Shown: piece by piece, positions 30,012 through 39,371 of the stretch
Layout of the letters: every line of letters starts with the position of its first letter
Numbering within the stretch: the stretch's first letter is position 1
NCBI RefSeq assembly: GCF_003946045.1
Contig: NZ_RHNW01000019.1
Location: 1-50,248, forward strand
DNA from: Levilactobacillus mulengensis
GTDB lineage: Bacteria; Bacillota; Bacilli; Lactobacillales; Lactobacillaceae
Length of the DNA: 50,248 nucleotides
Reading direction: 5' to 3'
The notes under the pieces: generated by a model
What the model saw: only the letters and a program-made list of their open reading frames with translations
The model's database searches: none
Told to the model about the DNA's origin: nothing
Translations under genes and position numbers: made by a program

Positions 30012-30386
30012 ATGACTGTAGCAAAGAAAACTGTATCGCAAGACACTAAGGCAACTAGTGAGGTTGCGAAGGCGCGGCAAAAGCGTGATGAAGTGGAACG
30101 GATGCCGCTTAAGCGAATGGGTAAGACTGAAACCATCACGGTTGATGATTACGATGGCCCCAAAGACTACACGTTCTTTTTCCCTGGTTTAAAGAAGGCC
30201 CATAACCTCGTAGACTTTGCGCGCCTGGGGAACGGAGTTATTGATAATACCACGTACAATGAAGGCCTTATGAAAACGGTAATTGTGGAACCTAAGACGG
30301 ATTGGGATTACTGGGACGAACATGACGGCTATGGTGAGGTCATGGACGAAGCTGATCGGTTTCTTGGCAAATGGTTGCAAAAGTAA
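30012..30386 (+). CDS. Tail assembly chaperone (G-like)
   Basis: 124 aa. Basic N-terminus, then DYTFFFPGLKKAHNLVDFAR and MKTVIVEPKTDWDYWDEHDG, the layout of XkdN-like chaperones of contractile tails. AAGGGTGATTACAA precedes the ATG. The end (TTG CAA AAG TAA) permits a -2 slip into the frame of the next ORF, giving a G-T fusion. It binds and feeds the tape measure during tail assembly. Confidence 0.8.
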   Translation: MTVAKKTVSQDTKATSEVAKARQKRDEVERMPLKRMGKTETITVDDYDGPKDYTFFFPGLKKAHNLVDFARLGNGVIDNTTYNEGLMKTVIVEPKTDWDYWDEHDGYGEVMDEADRFLGKWLQK

Positions 30387-30396
30387 TCGAAAAGGA

Positions 30397-30567
30397 ATGC
30401 AATTGGAGCTTGCCTATCGGAATAATCGGCAGTATGAGTGGCCGGTTGAGATGGGGATTGCTACGCGCGAAGAGGTTGAGTTGGCGACCTTTGATGAACT
30501 AGAAATGTTTAACTATCAAGCCGATAAAAAATTTGAGTTGATGCAAGGAATGGACCCAGAAGAATAG
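30397..30567 (+). CDS. Tail chaperone extension (T-like), probably frameshift-expressed
   Basis: 56 codons after an ATG, MQLELAYRNNRQYEWPVEMG, in the -2 (+1) frame relative to the upstream gene. The open frame reaches back into it to about 30283. The AGGA before the ATG touches it with no spacing, so independent initiation is poor. A -2 slip of tRNA-Lys from AAG (30381-30383) to AAA at the upstream stop would add SNRKG plus these 56 residues, making a 185-aa fusion. It corresponds to the lambda GT / Mu 42 type product. Confidence 0.65.
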   Translation: MQLELAYRNNRQYEWPVEMGIATREEVELATFDELEMFNYQADKKFELMQGMDPEE

Positions 30568-30581
30568 CGAGGTAAAAAAGT

Positions 30582-33500
30582 ATGGCAATCAAGCACACGA
30601 CAATCGATATCGACTGGAAAGTGGATGATAGTGGACTACGGTCTGCGGAAGGTAGCGTCAAAACACTAGAAACGGCAACTAAGTCGGCAACAACGGCAAG
30701 TGCCAGTTTCTCAGCCAGTCAACGAGCTTCAGCAGCTGCTCAGCGAGAGTCTACATCAGCTACCAAGTCTTATACCGAGGCCCAACGCAATTCTGGACGA
30801 CAGGATCGAGAGTCTGCGCAAGATAGGGCCAAGCTTAAAGAGCAGGTCAAGGAATACGAGACGGCTCTTAAATCCTCTCAACGTACTATTGAGCTAACCA
30901 AAAAGGCTGACGCTTCCTATACGGAGATGCTGAAGGTCCAAGGTCATGCACATGCTGCCAACAGTGACCATATTCGATCACTGCGCGGTACATACGCGAG
31001 CCTACAGACTCAGTACGGCAAAGAGGTAACTCAGCTTCAGCGTGTAAAGACAGCTAGTGGCTCAACTTCAGAGGCCTATCAGGCACAGCGAAAGCGTGTT
31101 AATGATCTGGGCCTACAGATGGCTAAGACTTCTAACGAACTCAACGGATTCAATCGGGCACAGAAGTCCATGAAGACGGCGTCTGAGTCTGCTAACCGTG
31201 TTTATGATAAGACCAAGGCATTGAGTCTAGGTGTCGGTGCAGCGTTTGTCTATGGAGCTAAGAAGGCCATTGAGCTTCAGCATGAGTATAAGGTCACCAA
31301 TAACTTGCTGACGACCGGCGGTGAGAGTGCCAGAACTTCACTTAAGGCCACTAAGCAAATGCAGGCTGATGGTGCTAAATACTCTATCCAGTATGGCAAG
31401 TCCCAAAAGTCAATTGCTGAGGGGTATCAAGAGCTAACCAAGCGTGGTTACACCTCTGAGCAGTCTCTTGGTTCTATGAAGTCCATGCTAAAGGCATCTG
31501 TAGCTTCTGGGGACAGTTTCTCAGACGTTGTGCATGATTCAACAGCAGCCTTAGAGTCCTTTGGGATGCGGGCAAATTCAACTTCTGGCATGATCCGAAA
31601 CACTAAAAAGGTCACCAATGAGATGGCATATGCCGCCGATTTGACGGCTACGGACTTCCATTCGATGGGGATCGCTCTTAGTTATTCTGGTGTCAGCGCT
31701 AAGCAAGCTGGATTAAGTCTGTCCGAAACTGCCAGTGCAATCGGTATTTTATCTAACAATGGTCTTGAAGCTGATAAAGCTGGGACTGGGTTACGTAAGA
31801 CGCTGACCAGTTTACAGTCGCCTTCAAAAGCAGCACAAGGTGCGCTTGATAAATTAGGACTTTCAACCAAAGATTTCACCAAGAAAAATGGTGATATGAA
31901 GTCTATGGCTGACACTTTTAGCCTAATTCAAAAGCATAGTGCCAAGCTAGGAGCAACGGAAAAAGCTTCCGTATTTCATAATCTGTTTGGGGCAACAGGG
32001 CAACAAGCTGGAGCCATCTTAGCTGAGAATGCTGATCAGCTTGGCAAGTTAAACGAGAAGGTCAAGGATTCAGCTAAGAATGACTATACCGGCAAACTGT
32101 CGGCCAAAAACATGCAGTCTGCTCAGAACCAAATCAACAAATTTAAGCAGGCTGCGTCAGGATTAGCTATCACTTTTGCACAAACGGTCCTTCCATCGAT
32201 TACTAAGCTGGCAATTGGTATGGGTGGCTTGCTGGAGAAGTTCGGCAAACTCGATAAGTCACAAAAGACCATGCTGACGTGGACTGCCATAACGGTTGCT
32301 GCATTGGCACCGGCAGCGAAAGTTGTTAGTGTTATCACAACGCTAGGTAGCGCGGCTATCAAGACGGCCAAACTCATTAAAGGATTGGCTGTATCTCAAG
32401 ATGTATTAGCTGCGTCCTCAACAGCATTGGCAGAATCCGAAGGAGCGGCTAGTGCCGCAAGCTCGGTCTCTTCGGCAACTACCGGCAAAGTTGGGAAACT
32501 ATCTGCTTCTAGTTTAGTCTCTAAACTTGCTTATGCTGGTATTGGTTTAAGTGTTGGTAGCGATGTTGTTAAAGCAATTCATTCTGGTGTTGATAGCAAG
32601 CAAGGCGGCAAGGAGTTATGGCACGGCGCTGGTTCCGCAGTCGGCGGTGGAGTTGCGGCCGCTCTAAGTGGTGGAAATCCACTTGTTGCCACAATTGGTG
32701 CAGCTGTTGGTGGGGCCATAGGCAATGCAATTGCTGATAGTCCCATTGTTAAACAAGTAAATAAGACAGAACACAAAAATATTCATAGTTACGATGCCAG
32801 CGCTAAAAAGAGTGGCTCAGCGAGTCACCAAACGCTACGAACTAATCCTTACGGTTCCGGTGCTGGTAATGATATTTCTGGCTTATCTGTGGGTAGTTTT
32901 AAGAAAAAGGACACAAAAAGTCCGTACGATAAATTACCTAGTTACGCTAAGAAAGCCATGGCTGATGTTAGCCAGACATTCAACCAAGGTCGCGCCCGAT
33001 TAATTCAGGCAACTGAATCTGGGAGTAAGTCAGAGTCCAAGTCCCTACTAGCTCAAAATGCTAAGACCTACTCAGGGCTTAGCAAGAGCGTTAAGGAATA
33101 TGGCCGTACTCGTGTTCGCGAATCTGCTAGTAGCTTAGACACACTCGTGAAAAACGGGTTAATGACTAAGAAACAAGAGAAGTCGATTCTTGATAGCGAG
33201 AAAAAGTCCAATTCAAAGCGCGAAGCTTCAGCAAAAAAGGCCATATCCGAAGTTACGAAATCTGAGGCTAACGGTGGTAAGGGTCGTCAAAGGGCCGTTG
33301 CCAACGCTAATGCCAAAATTGCTTCACTGATGTCTCAAGGCAGTGCTAAGCAGAAGGTTATTCTGGGAAAGCTCAGCGACAGTACCAAAAAACTGTCTGC
33401 TAAGCAGGGAGCTGCAGTAGTTCAATCATCGTACAAGGCCATGCGGAGTACGATAAAAAATGCTAACACCACCTATACCAAGTCTAAATCGGCAGCAGAT

Positions 33501-36347
33501 AAGAAGTACAAAGCCGTTATGTCGGCGGCCGATCATGAACGGTATGTCACGGGGACCCTATCTAAGAAGCAGTATGAGGCTATCAAGGAAAAGGCCGAAA
33601 AAACACGTGACAAATCAGTTGGTGCTGCCAAAGATCGTCGTGATAAGACTGTTGCTGCCGCACAGGATGAGCACGAGAAGGTCGTTCGCGAAGCACGTGC
33701 TCAGACCAAAGGACACTTGAAACAAGTTGACCAAGAGACCGGACAGGCTGTTGGGCTATTTCAGTCAATGGTGGACAGTATTAATTCAATTCTCACGGGA
33801 ATTAAATGGCCTGATATGGACCATCTAACATCCAATGAGATTGACAAGGTAAGTAAGAGTACCGCCAAAGGTGCAGCAGCACAGAATAAGACACTTAGAA
33901 ATATGGATGCCGGGAAGAAACATCCGGCAGCTACCAAGTCTAAGGCTACTTTCCGTACTGCGCCTAAGCTTAATACCGGCTTTGCTGTTGGTGGATCAAT
34001 CCGTAAGACCGGTATGGCAATGGTTGGGGAAAATGGCTCCGAGGTCTTACAACGCGGGAAGCAATTCAGCGTTGTGGGTGCTAAGGGTGCGCAACTTCTA
34101 CAGGTACGGTCAGGTGATCGTATCTACAACCACGCAGATGTTACCAAGATGGTGCGAGGTTCCTTTGGACAACGACTCCCTAACTTTGCTGCTGGCACGA
34201 CCCAGTTAACTAGCTTTGCAGCCGGTAGTTGGTCCACTATGCCGGGACTGAGCAAGAAGACCTCTAAGGACTCAATTTCGGAATCTAAAAAGATGTCGAA
34301 ATCAGTCACCAAGAACTATGGTGACATGTCTAAGAAGTCTGCTTCATCGCTGAAACGGCTCAACAAGAAGAACGCCTCATTGTGGCATGATACTCGCACT
34401 GATGCGGAATCTGAGACCACGAAACTGCATAAGCAGGCGGTCAAGAAGTTTGACGACGTCAAAGATGATACGGTTGCCTCACTGAAGTCAATGCACAAGC
34501 AGTTTAACAGCGTCACAACGGACCTAGTTAGCGATTTTGGGTCCATTTTTGGCAAGTTAAAAGGCCAAGCCCATGACGGAATGGCCGGTGCAATTTCATC
34601 AATGAATTCGGGTATCAGTAGCATTGATACCACATTGGCACAGTTTGGTGGGAACAAGTCTGTTTTGAAGCCAATTCACTATGCAACTGGGTCTAAGGGT
34701 CCAATCGCTAGTGATCAATTGGCTGTCCTTAACGACGCAACGAGTGGCCCTCGACAAGAACTAGTGGCCCGTGGCAGTCAACTTTTGAAGCCTATTGGTA
34801 AGGATGTCATTACGCCCCTGAAAAAGGGTGATGAAGTCTTCAACGGATCACAGGTTGAGAATGCTAAACCATACCTACCACACTTCAAGAAGGGGACTGG
34901 TGCGTCTGATGACAAGCTGATCAGTCTGGCTTCTAAGAATCATAAGAACCCAGACGCTGCTTGGAAACGTGACTTTGATGACAAGACGACTAAGTCTAAG
35001 GGGTCTGACCTGAAACGTGGGTTGGCCACTACGGCCAAGGGGGCAACGGATTCTGTTGGCCCTAATTGGTACAAGGCTGGTTGGAATGTCATCAATGATG
35101 CAATTAATGGTGGCAGTGGAGCTGGTGGCAACTGGGCCCACTCACCTGGTCTCACTAAGAAGGATGGGTTTGGAACCTCTCGTGCCCAGTACTATGGTGC
35201 TGGTGCCGCTCATGATGGTGTTGATTTCAGTGGACCATTGGGATCAGCTATCAGAGCCATTCATGGTGGAACTGTTTCGAGAATTGGTGGCGTTGGAATT
35301 CCTGACTTAGGTAAGGTCATCATTGTTAAAAGTGATGATGGCTTTCAAGAAATTTATCAGGAATTCGGTGGCATGGGTAATATTAAAGTTGGCATTGGTG
35401 ACACGATAAAAACGGGACAGCGTATTGCGACGCTAGGAAAGCTGGTCGGTACAGGCTCTGGTTCTCACGTTCATATCGGTGTTACTAAAGGAAATCCGCT
35501 GAAGAAGAACATGCTGTCTACTAGTGGCTGGTACGATGTCACCAAGATGCATGGCAAGAGCTCTGGTGTGGAGAAGAGTAAGTCTAAGGATGCTGGCGTT
35601 GAAAAGCTCTTCAAGCAAGAGATTGGCAAGTCAGCGTTAGCTTGGATTTCTAAGAACCTTCAAAATGACTCAGCCGGTGGTTCTATAGGCAACCCCGGAG
35701 GATCTGGCGTTGGTCGCTGGAAGTCTGCGGTTGTTAAGGCTCTAAAGGCTAATCATTTTTCTGCTAGCGATTCTCAAATTTCAGCTTGGTTGCAGGTTAT
35801 CAAACGTGAATCTGGTGGTAACCCTAAAGCTAAGCAGCCTGGAAGAGACCCAGACGGTGATGGTTCTGGGCCAGCCTTAGGACTTGTCCAAACTAAGCGA
35901 ATGACCTTTAATGGGGCCAAATTTAAAGGACACGACGATATCTTTAATGGGTATGATGATCTGCTTGCAGGGATTCGCTATGCTGCACGGAGATATGGTC
36001 GTGGATCTTCAATGTTTTCTCGTGTCGCCGCAAGAGGCTATGCCAAAGGCGGACGTCCAAAGGTTGGTGAATGGTCAATTGTTGGTGAGAAGGGGCCAGA
36101 ACTCTTCAAGCCAGACTCAGCCGGGACCATTTATCCACACGAGAAATCGAAGCAGATTGCAAACCAATCCATTCCTTCAAATTCACGACACAGTAGTAAA
36201 CCCAAGATTGATTTTCACCCAACGATTAACATCAACATCAAGGGTGACGCTGGTGGCAATGTTACAAAACAACAAATTTTGAAGTGGGTCAAGGAAGCGA
36301 TGGGCGAAAGCTTTGAACAGCTACAAGACCTGTTAGGAGGAGCTTAA
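30582..36347 (+). CDS. Tape measure protein with M23 and transglycosylase domains
   Basis: 1921 aa. Coiled coils dominate about 20-210 and again about 780-1060. A TP901-type core (about 230-520; GYTSEQSLGSMKSMLKASVA, LFGATGQQAGAILAE) and hydrophobic segments (about 560-600 and 680-725) follow. Two lytic domains lie near the end: an M23 peptidase (HDGVD near 1543, HVHIG near 1628) and a soluble transglycosylase (IKRESGGNPKA near 1735 to IRYAARRYG near 1806). VGEKGPELF repeats flank them. It sets tail length and opens the wall during DNA entry. Confidence 0.93.
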   Translation: MAIKHTTIDIDWKVDDSGLRSAEGSVKTLETATKSATTASASFSASQRASAAAQRESTSATKSYTEAQRNSGRQDRESAQDRAKLKEQVKEYETALKSSQRTIELTKKADASYTEMLKVQGHAHAANSDHIRSLRGTYASLQTQYGKEVTQLQRVKTASGSTSEAYQAQRKRVNDLGLQMAKTSNELNGFNRAQKSMKTASESANRVYDKTKALSLGVGAAFVYGAKKAIELQHEYKVTNNLLTTGGESARTSLKATKQMQADGAKYSIQYGKSQKSIAEGYQELTKRGYTSEQSLGSMKSMLKASVASGDSFSDVVHDSTAALESFGMRANSTSGMIRNTKKVTNEMAYAADLTATDFHSMGIALSYSGVSAKQAGLSLSETASAIGILSNNGLEADKAGTGLRKTLTSLQSPSKAAQGALDKLGLSTKDFTKKNGDMKSMADTFSLIQKHSAKLGATEKASVFHNLFGATGQQAGAILAENADQLGKLNEKVKDSAKNDYTGKLSAKNMQSAQNQINKFKQAASGLAITFAQTVLPSITKLAIGMGGLLEKFGKLDKSQKTMLTWTAITVAALAPAAKVVSVITTLGSAAIKTAKLIKGLAVSQDVLAASSTALAESEGAASAASSVSSATTGKVGKLSASSLVSKLAYAGIGLSVGSDVVKAIHSGVDSKQGGKELWHGAGSAVGGGVAAALSGGNPLVATIGAAVGGAIGNAIADSPIVKQVNKTEHKNIHSYDASAKKSGSASHQTLRTNPYGSGAGNDISGLSVGSFKKKDTKSPYDKLPSYAKKAMADVSQTFNQGRARLIQATESGSKSESKSLLAQNAKTYSGLSKSVKEYGRTRVRESASSLDTLVKNGLMTKKQEKSILDSEKKSNSKREASAKKAISEVTKSEANGGKGRQRAVANANAKIASLMSQGSAKQKVILGKLSDSTKKLSAKQGAAVVQSSYKAMRSTIKNANTTYTKSKSAADKKYKAVMSAADHERYVTGTLSKKQYEAIKEKAEKTRDKSVGAAKDRRDKTVAAAQDEHEKVVREARAQTKGHLKQVDQETGQAVGLFQSMVDSINSILTGIKWPDMDHLTSNEIDKVSKSTAKGAAAQNKTLRNMDAGKKHPAATKSKATFRTAPKLNTGFAVGGSIRKTGMAMVGENGSEVLQRGKQFSVVGAKGAQLLQVRSGDRIYNHADVTKMVRGSFGQRLPNFAAGTTQLTSFAAGSWSTMPGLSKKTSKDSISESKKMSKSVTKNYGDMSKKSASSLKRLNKKNASLWHDTRTDAESETTKLHKQAVKKFDDVKDDTVASLKSMHKQFNSVTTDLVSDFGSIFGKLKGQAHDGMAGAISSMNSGISSIDTTLAQFGGNKSVLKPIHYATGSKGPIASDQLAVLNDATSGPRQELVARGSQLLKPIGKDVITPLKKGDEVFNGSQVENAKPYLPHFKKGTGASDDKLISLASKNHKNPDAAWKRDFDDKTTKSKGSDLKRGLATTAKGATDSVGPNWYKAGWNVINDAINGGSGAGGNWAHSPGLTKKDGFGTSRAQYYGAGAAHDGVDFSGPLGSAIRAIHGGTVSRIGGVGIPDLGKVIIVKSDDGFQEIYQEFGGMGNIKVGIGDTIKTGQRIATLGKLVGTGSGSHVHIGVTKGNPLKKNMLSTSGWYDVTKMHGKSSGVEKSKSKDAGVEKLFKQEIGKSALAWISKNLQNDSAGGSIGNPGGSGVGRWKSAVVKALKANHFSASDSQISAWLQVIKRESGGNPKAKQPGRDPDGDGSGPALGLVQTKRMTFNGAKFKGHDDIFNGYDDLLAGIRYAARRYGRGSSMFSRVAARGYAKGGRPKVGEWSIVGEKGPELFKPDSAGTIYPHEKSKQIANQSIPSNSRHSSKPKIDFHPTININIKGDAGGNVTKQQILKWVKEAMGESFEQLQDLLGGA

Positions 36348-36994
36348 TGGTAAAACCTGTATACAAGCGAACTCGGGATGGGACTTCCGAGTTTTTTGGT
36401 GCATATATGCACGAATACGGAAAGAATAAAGTGTCTCAACGAATCGGCATTCACGCTAAGACTGAGGATGATGATTCTGCTTCAGAGGTAACTCAGTATG
36501 CGATTGAGAAGGGCGAACCTATCACTGATCATTCGCGGCCAACAAGTAAGACAATCACCCTTTCAATCTTGATTCAAGAAGATACGATGGCTAAGGCCAA
36601 TAAGGTTTGGTCCAAGTTGAATAAGTGGCGGTTCGATGGCACACAAGTGGTTTTTAAGGGTGCTGTTGTCTACTACAAACACCTTCAAATTGAGGACTTA
36701 ACCCGTCATGGCGAAAAGTACACTTCGACAATTGAAGCAACAATGAGCTTGAAGTTTGTACATTTTGCTAAGACTTCCCGAATCAAAAAGAAGGGTAAAA
36801 AAAGTAACGGTAATAAGAAACCTACTGGTAGTACCAAGTCTGCTCAGACTAAGGGCACTTATCGTAAGACTAAGGCCGGTGATACTTACTGGGGTTTCCA
36901 TCAGAGCTTTGGGACGTCAATTGCAACGTTGCGTAAGTGGAACAAGTACCCGGATCGCAAGATACCAATTGGCGTCCGGATTAGGGTTAAGTGA
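36347..36994 (+). CDS. LysM-type baseplate/tail protein (XkdP-like)
   Basis: 215 aa. N-terminal tail-like fold (SKTITLSILIQEDTMAKANK, VWSKLNKWR), basic linker (KKKGKKSNGNKKPTG), then a LysM-like end (AGDTYWGFHQSFGTSIATLR). Follows the tape measure as XkdP/gp53-type proteins do; it likely joins tube and baseplate hub. The ATG shares a base with the tape measure stop. Confidence 0.75.
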   Translation: MVKPVYKRTRDGTSEFFGAYMHEYGKNKVSQRIGIHAKTEDDDSASEVTQYAIEKGEPITDHSRPTSKTITLSILIQEDTMAKANKVWSKLNKWRFDGTQVVFKGAVVYYKHLQIEDLTRHGEKYTSTIEATMSLKFVHFAKTSRIKKKGKKSNGNKKPTGSTKSAQTKGTYRKTKAGDTYWGFHQSFGTSIATLRKWNKYPDRKIPIGVRIRVK

Positions 36995-37005
36995 GGTGAG
37001 TGGTG

Positions 37006-37398
37006 ATGTCGCAACGCGACTATATTCCGATAGATGTTGATGATTTGCCGGAAATTTTTGAAATTGAATTAGCAGATATCACCTTCAACTTTGGAGTGTC
37101 CTACAACGCTGTTGGTGATTTTTTTACGGTCGATTTATACGACGAGGACCTCAACCCAATCATTTTGGGTGAAAAATTGGTGTTGAATCACCGACTATGG
37201 GCCTATGTCAATGATGACCGGCTGCCAGCGGTTGACTTGGTACCAATGGATGAGTCCGGACAAGCCACAGCCGTCAATGCTGAGACTTTTGGGCGGACAG
37301 TGTTCTTGATGATCGATGATATTGACCCAACAGATGATCTTAGTAGCGATGACTATGTTGGAATTGGCGAAGATGGGGGTGATGATGATGGCAGCTAA
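37006..37398 (+). CDS. Baseplate plug-type protein
   Basis: 130 aa. FEIELADITFNFGVSYNAVG and FFTVDLYDEDLNPI match the baseplate plug family of simple contractile tails. Acidic C-terminus DDYVGIGEDGGDDDGS. The ATG at 37006 has GAGGTGAG upstream; GTG codons just before are possible. Confidence 0.75.
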   Translation: MSQRDYIPIDVDDLPEIFEIELADITFNFGVSYNAVGDFFTVDLYDEDLNPIILGEKLVLNHRLWAYVNDDRLPAVDLVPMDESGQATAVNAETFGRTVFLMIDDIDPTDDLSSDDYVGIGEDGGDDDGS

Positions 37399-38629
37399 GT
37401 ATCAAGTGGATCGGCGAGTCAAGTTGGTTCTGGATACAGGTAAGGAAAAAGTGACGCTTGAAAATATCAATCGGCTGAATCACTTACTAGAGATTCAGTT
37501 TAGTGTGCCATTTTCTAGCGAGCCCACACCAGATGTTGCGACAGTGACCATCATGAACCTATCTAAGAAGACACGGGCTCTTTTTAAAAAAGGAGAGCAC
37601 GTCACACTTTACGCAGGATATAAAGGTGATGTTGGAGTTCTGACGGAGGGTAACATCAACAAAATTCCGCCTCTGCTATGGTCCGGGGTTGACTCGCAGT
37701 TCGGCTTTACCTTCATCCAGGGCGCCGACTACTCAAAAAAGAAAGATGTTTCAATCACCTTTAAGAAACAATCGGATGCTGAACAAGTTATCAAGACGAT
37801 TGCCAAAAAGTCTGGTATTCCGCTGAAATCCATCAAGTTACAGATTCCAAAGAAATTTAAAAGGGGCTATACGGCTGATGGTCAGCCGTTGGAACTGATT
37901 GAGTCTATCGCTAAGAAATGCGGCTCGGTTCTCCGAATTGTGCGTGGAAAATACTGTGTAGTCTATGACACCAGTGCCAGTGACTTGCAGAAAATCGTAC
38001 GGACACGGCGTACTGCAGTCCGGTCGGCTCATAACCACTATCTGACCAAGTTGAAACAGCAGGGGACGGCAGCTAAGTATCGGTCGTCTACGACAGCTAC
38101 AATCTCTAAGGACCGAGAGCTTTACAAGAAAAATTTGTCTGCCGCTCAGGGACGGATGAAGAAGGCTAAGACTAAGAGTGGTAAAGAGGCGGCTAAAAAA
38201 GCAATCGCGCACTGGCAAAAGCGTATCAGTGAGGTTGGAAGCTTGAAATCTCACAAGAATGCTGTTGAGTCATACACCAACCGGACCAAAGAGGTCAAGG
38301 ATGCCAAGGATGCATGGATCGACGCTAAAAAGTTGCTGGCTAAGGCTGAAAAAGCTTTACGAAAAGCCGGAGGGGCCAAGAAGAATAGTACAGCAACCAA
38401 GCCTGCTGAGTTCTTACTCTCAAACGAAACCGGACTCACTGATGAGCCTGCCTACAGTGAAGATGACGATGGTGAATCTTGGAGTTTTAGTTGTCTACTG
38501 CAGCATCGAATAACGACTGATGCGGTGATCAAGGTTAAGAGTCGAAATCTTAATCGTACGATGGTCGTCGATAACGGTGAGCACGCTTATGATGGGTCGT
38601 CCTTCCTAACAACGGGGGTGCTGAAGTAA
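37388..38629 (+). CDS. Baseplate hub protein (gp27/gpD-like)
   Basis: 413 aa. The N-terminal part (FSVPFSSEPTPDVATVTIMN, HVTLYAGYKGDVG, SITFKKQSDAEQVIKTIAKK) follows hub proteins of the XkdQ/late-control D type. A Lys/Ala-rich helical insert (about 220-340) is unusual in length. The C-terminus (SCLLQHRITTDAVIKVKSRN) returns to the hub pattern. Three adjacent ATGs (37382, 37385, 37388) share a GGGGGTG site. Forms the trimeric centre of the baseplate. Confidence 0.75.
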   Translation: MAAKYQVDRRVKLVLDTGKEKVTLENINRLNHLLEIQFSVPFSSEPTPDVATVTIMNLSKKTRALFKKGEHVTLYAGYKGDVGVLTEGNINKIPPLLWSGVDSQFGFTFIQGADYSKKKDVSITFKKQSDAEQVIKTIAKKSGIPLKSIKLQIPKKFKRGYTADGQPLELIESIAKKCGSVLRIVRGKYCVVYDTSASDLQKIVRTRRTAVRSAHNHYLTKLKQQGTAAKYRSSTTATISKDRELYKKNLSAAQGRMKKAKTKSGKEAAKKAIAHWQKRISEVGSLKSHKNAVESYTNRTKEVKDAKDAWIDAKKLLAKAEKALRKAGGAKKNSTATKPAEFLLSNETGLTDEPAYSEDDDGESWSFSCLLQHRITTDAVIKVKSRNLNRTMVVDNGEHAYDGSSFLTTGVLK

Positions 38630-38973
38630 TGGCAAACAAAAGACCAGAACTAAAATTTTTTCGTTTCTTTGCACGAAAAGTAAAGCGTGAGACACATGTC
38701 CACCTACTTTGTCGAGTGGTTTCGGTAGAGTCGGATCATACCTGCACCGTACAACCACAAGACCTTGCGTCTGATGGCGATAAGCGAGGGATGATTCTGA
38801 GTGTACGAATTCCTAAACATGCTCGAGACGATGTCAAAAAGGATGTCAGCGTTAGTGTGGGCTTCTTTGATCGCGACGTTTCAGAAGCAGATGTAGGCGA
38901 TACAGGGGATATTTCAAACGCTTCAGACCGTTTGCATAGCTTGAACGATGCTTTTATCGAGGCGGTGTTTTAA
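38629..38973 (+). CDS. Baseplate spike-region protein
   Basis: 114 aa, with HLLCRVVSVESDHTCTVQPQ and VSVSVGFFDRDV, the OB-like pattern of small spike/gp138-type proteins. Starts in the stop of the hub gene. It may be the base of the puncturing spike. Exact family uncertain. Confidence 0.62.
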   Translation: MANKRPELKFFRFFARKVKRETHVHLLCRVVSVESDHTCTVQPQDLASDGDKRGMILSVRIPKHARDDVKKDVSVSVGFFDRDVSEADVGDTGDISNASDRLHSLNDAFIEAVF

Positions 38974-39371
38974 TGGAACTACGAGATTTAAAACAAGATG
39001 AGAACGGCGATTTAGTCATCGAAAATGGCGAGATGCAGACAGTTATTGGTAAAGAGGAGTTGGCTCAAGGAATTCGCACCATCATCAGTAATCAGCTGGG
39101 GGACGCACCACTAGAACCCGATTTGGGAATGGACTATGAAAATCTTATCGGTGAAGACTTTAATGAAGCCTTTGCCCAAGCTGATTTTGAGGATGCAATT
39201 TTGGAGCAGGAACCCCGAGTGGTAGCCATCACAGATACCACTTTTAATTTGGACCATAAAACGCGAATTTTGTCAGTAAATTTGAAAATGACCGTTGATA
39301 TGAACCAAACAGGTATTGAAGATGATCAAGAGGAAATAGAACAGGAGGTGACGATTGATGGCGGAAACTGA
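38973..39371 (+). CDS. Baseplate wedge protein (gp25/DUF2634-like)
   Basis: 132 aa. The central EELAQGIRTIISNQLGDAPLE and PDLGMDYENLIGE follow the gp25/GpW wedge pattern. Acidic C-terminus carries the ribosome site (AGGAGGTGACG) of the next gene. It starts sheath assembly at the baseplate. Confidence 0.82.
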   Translation: MELRDLKQDENGDLVIENGEMQTVIGKEELAQGIRTIISNQLGDAPLEPDLGMDYENLIGEDFNEAFAQADFEDAILEQEPRVVAITDTTFNLDHKTRILSVNLKMTVDMNQTGIEDDQEEIEQEVTIDGGN

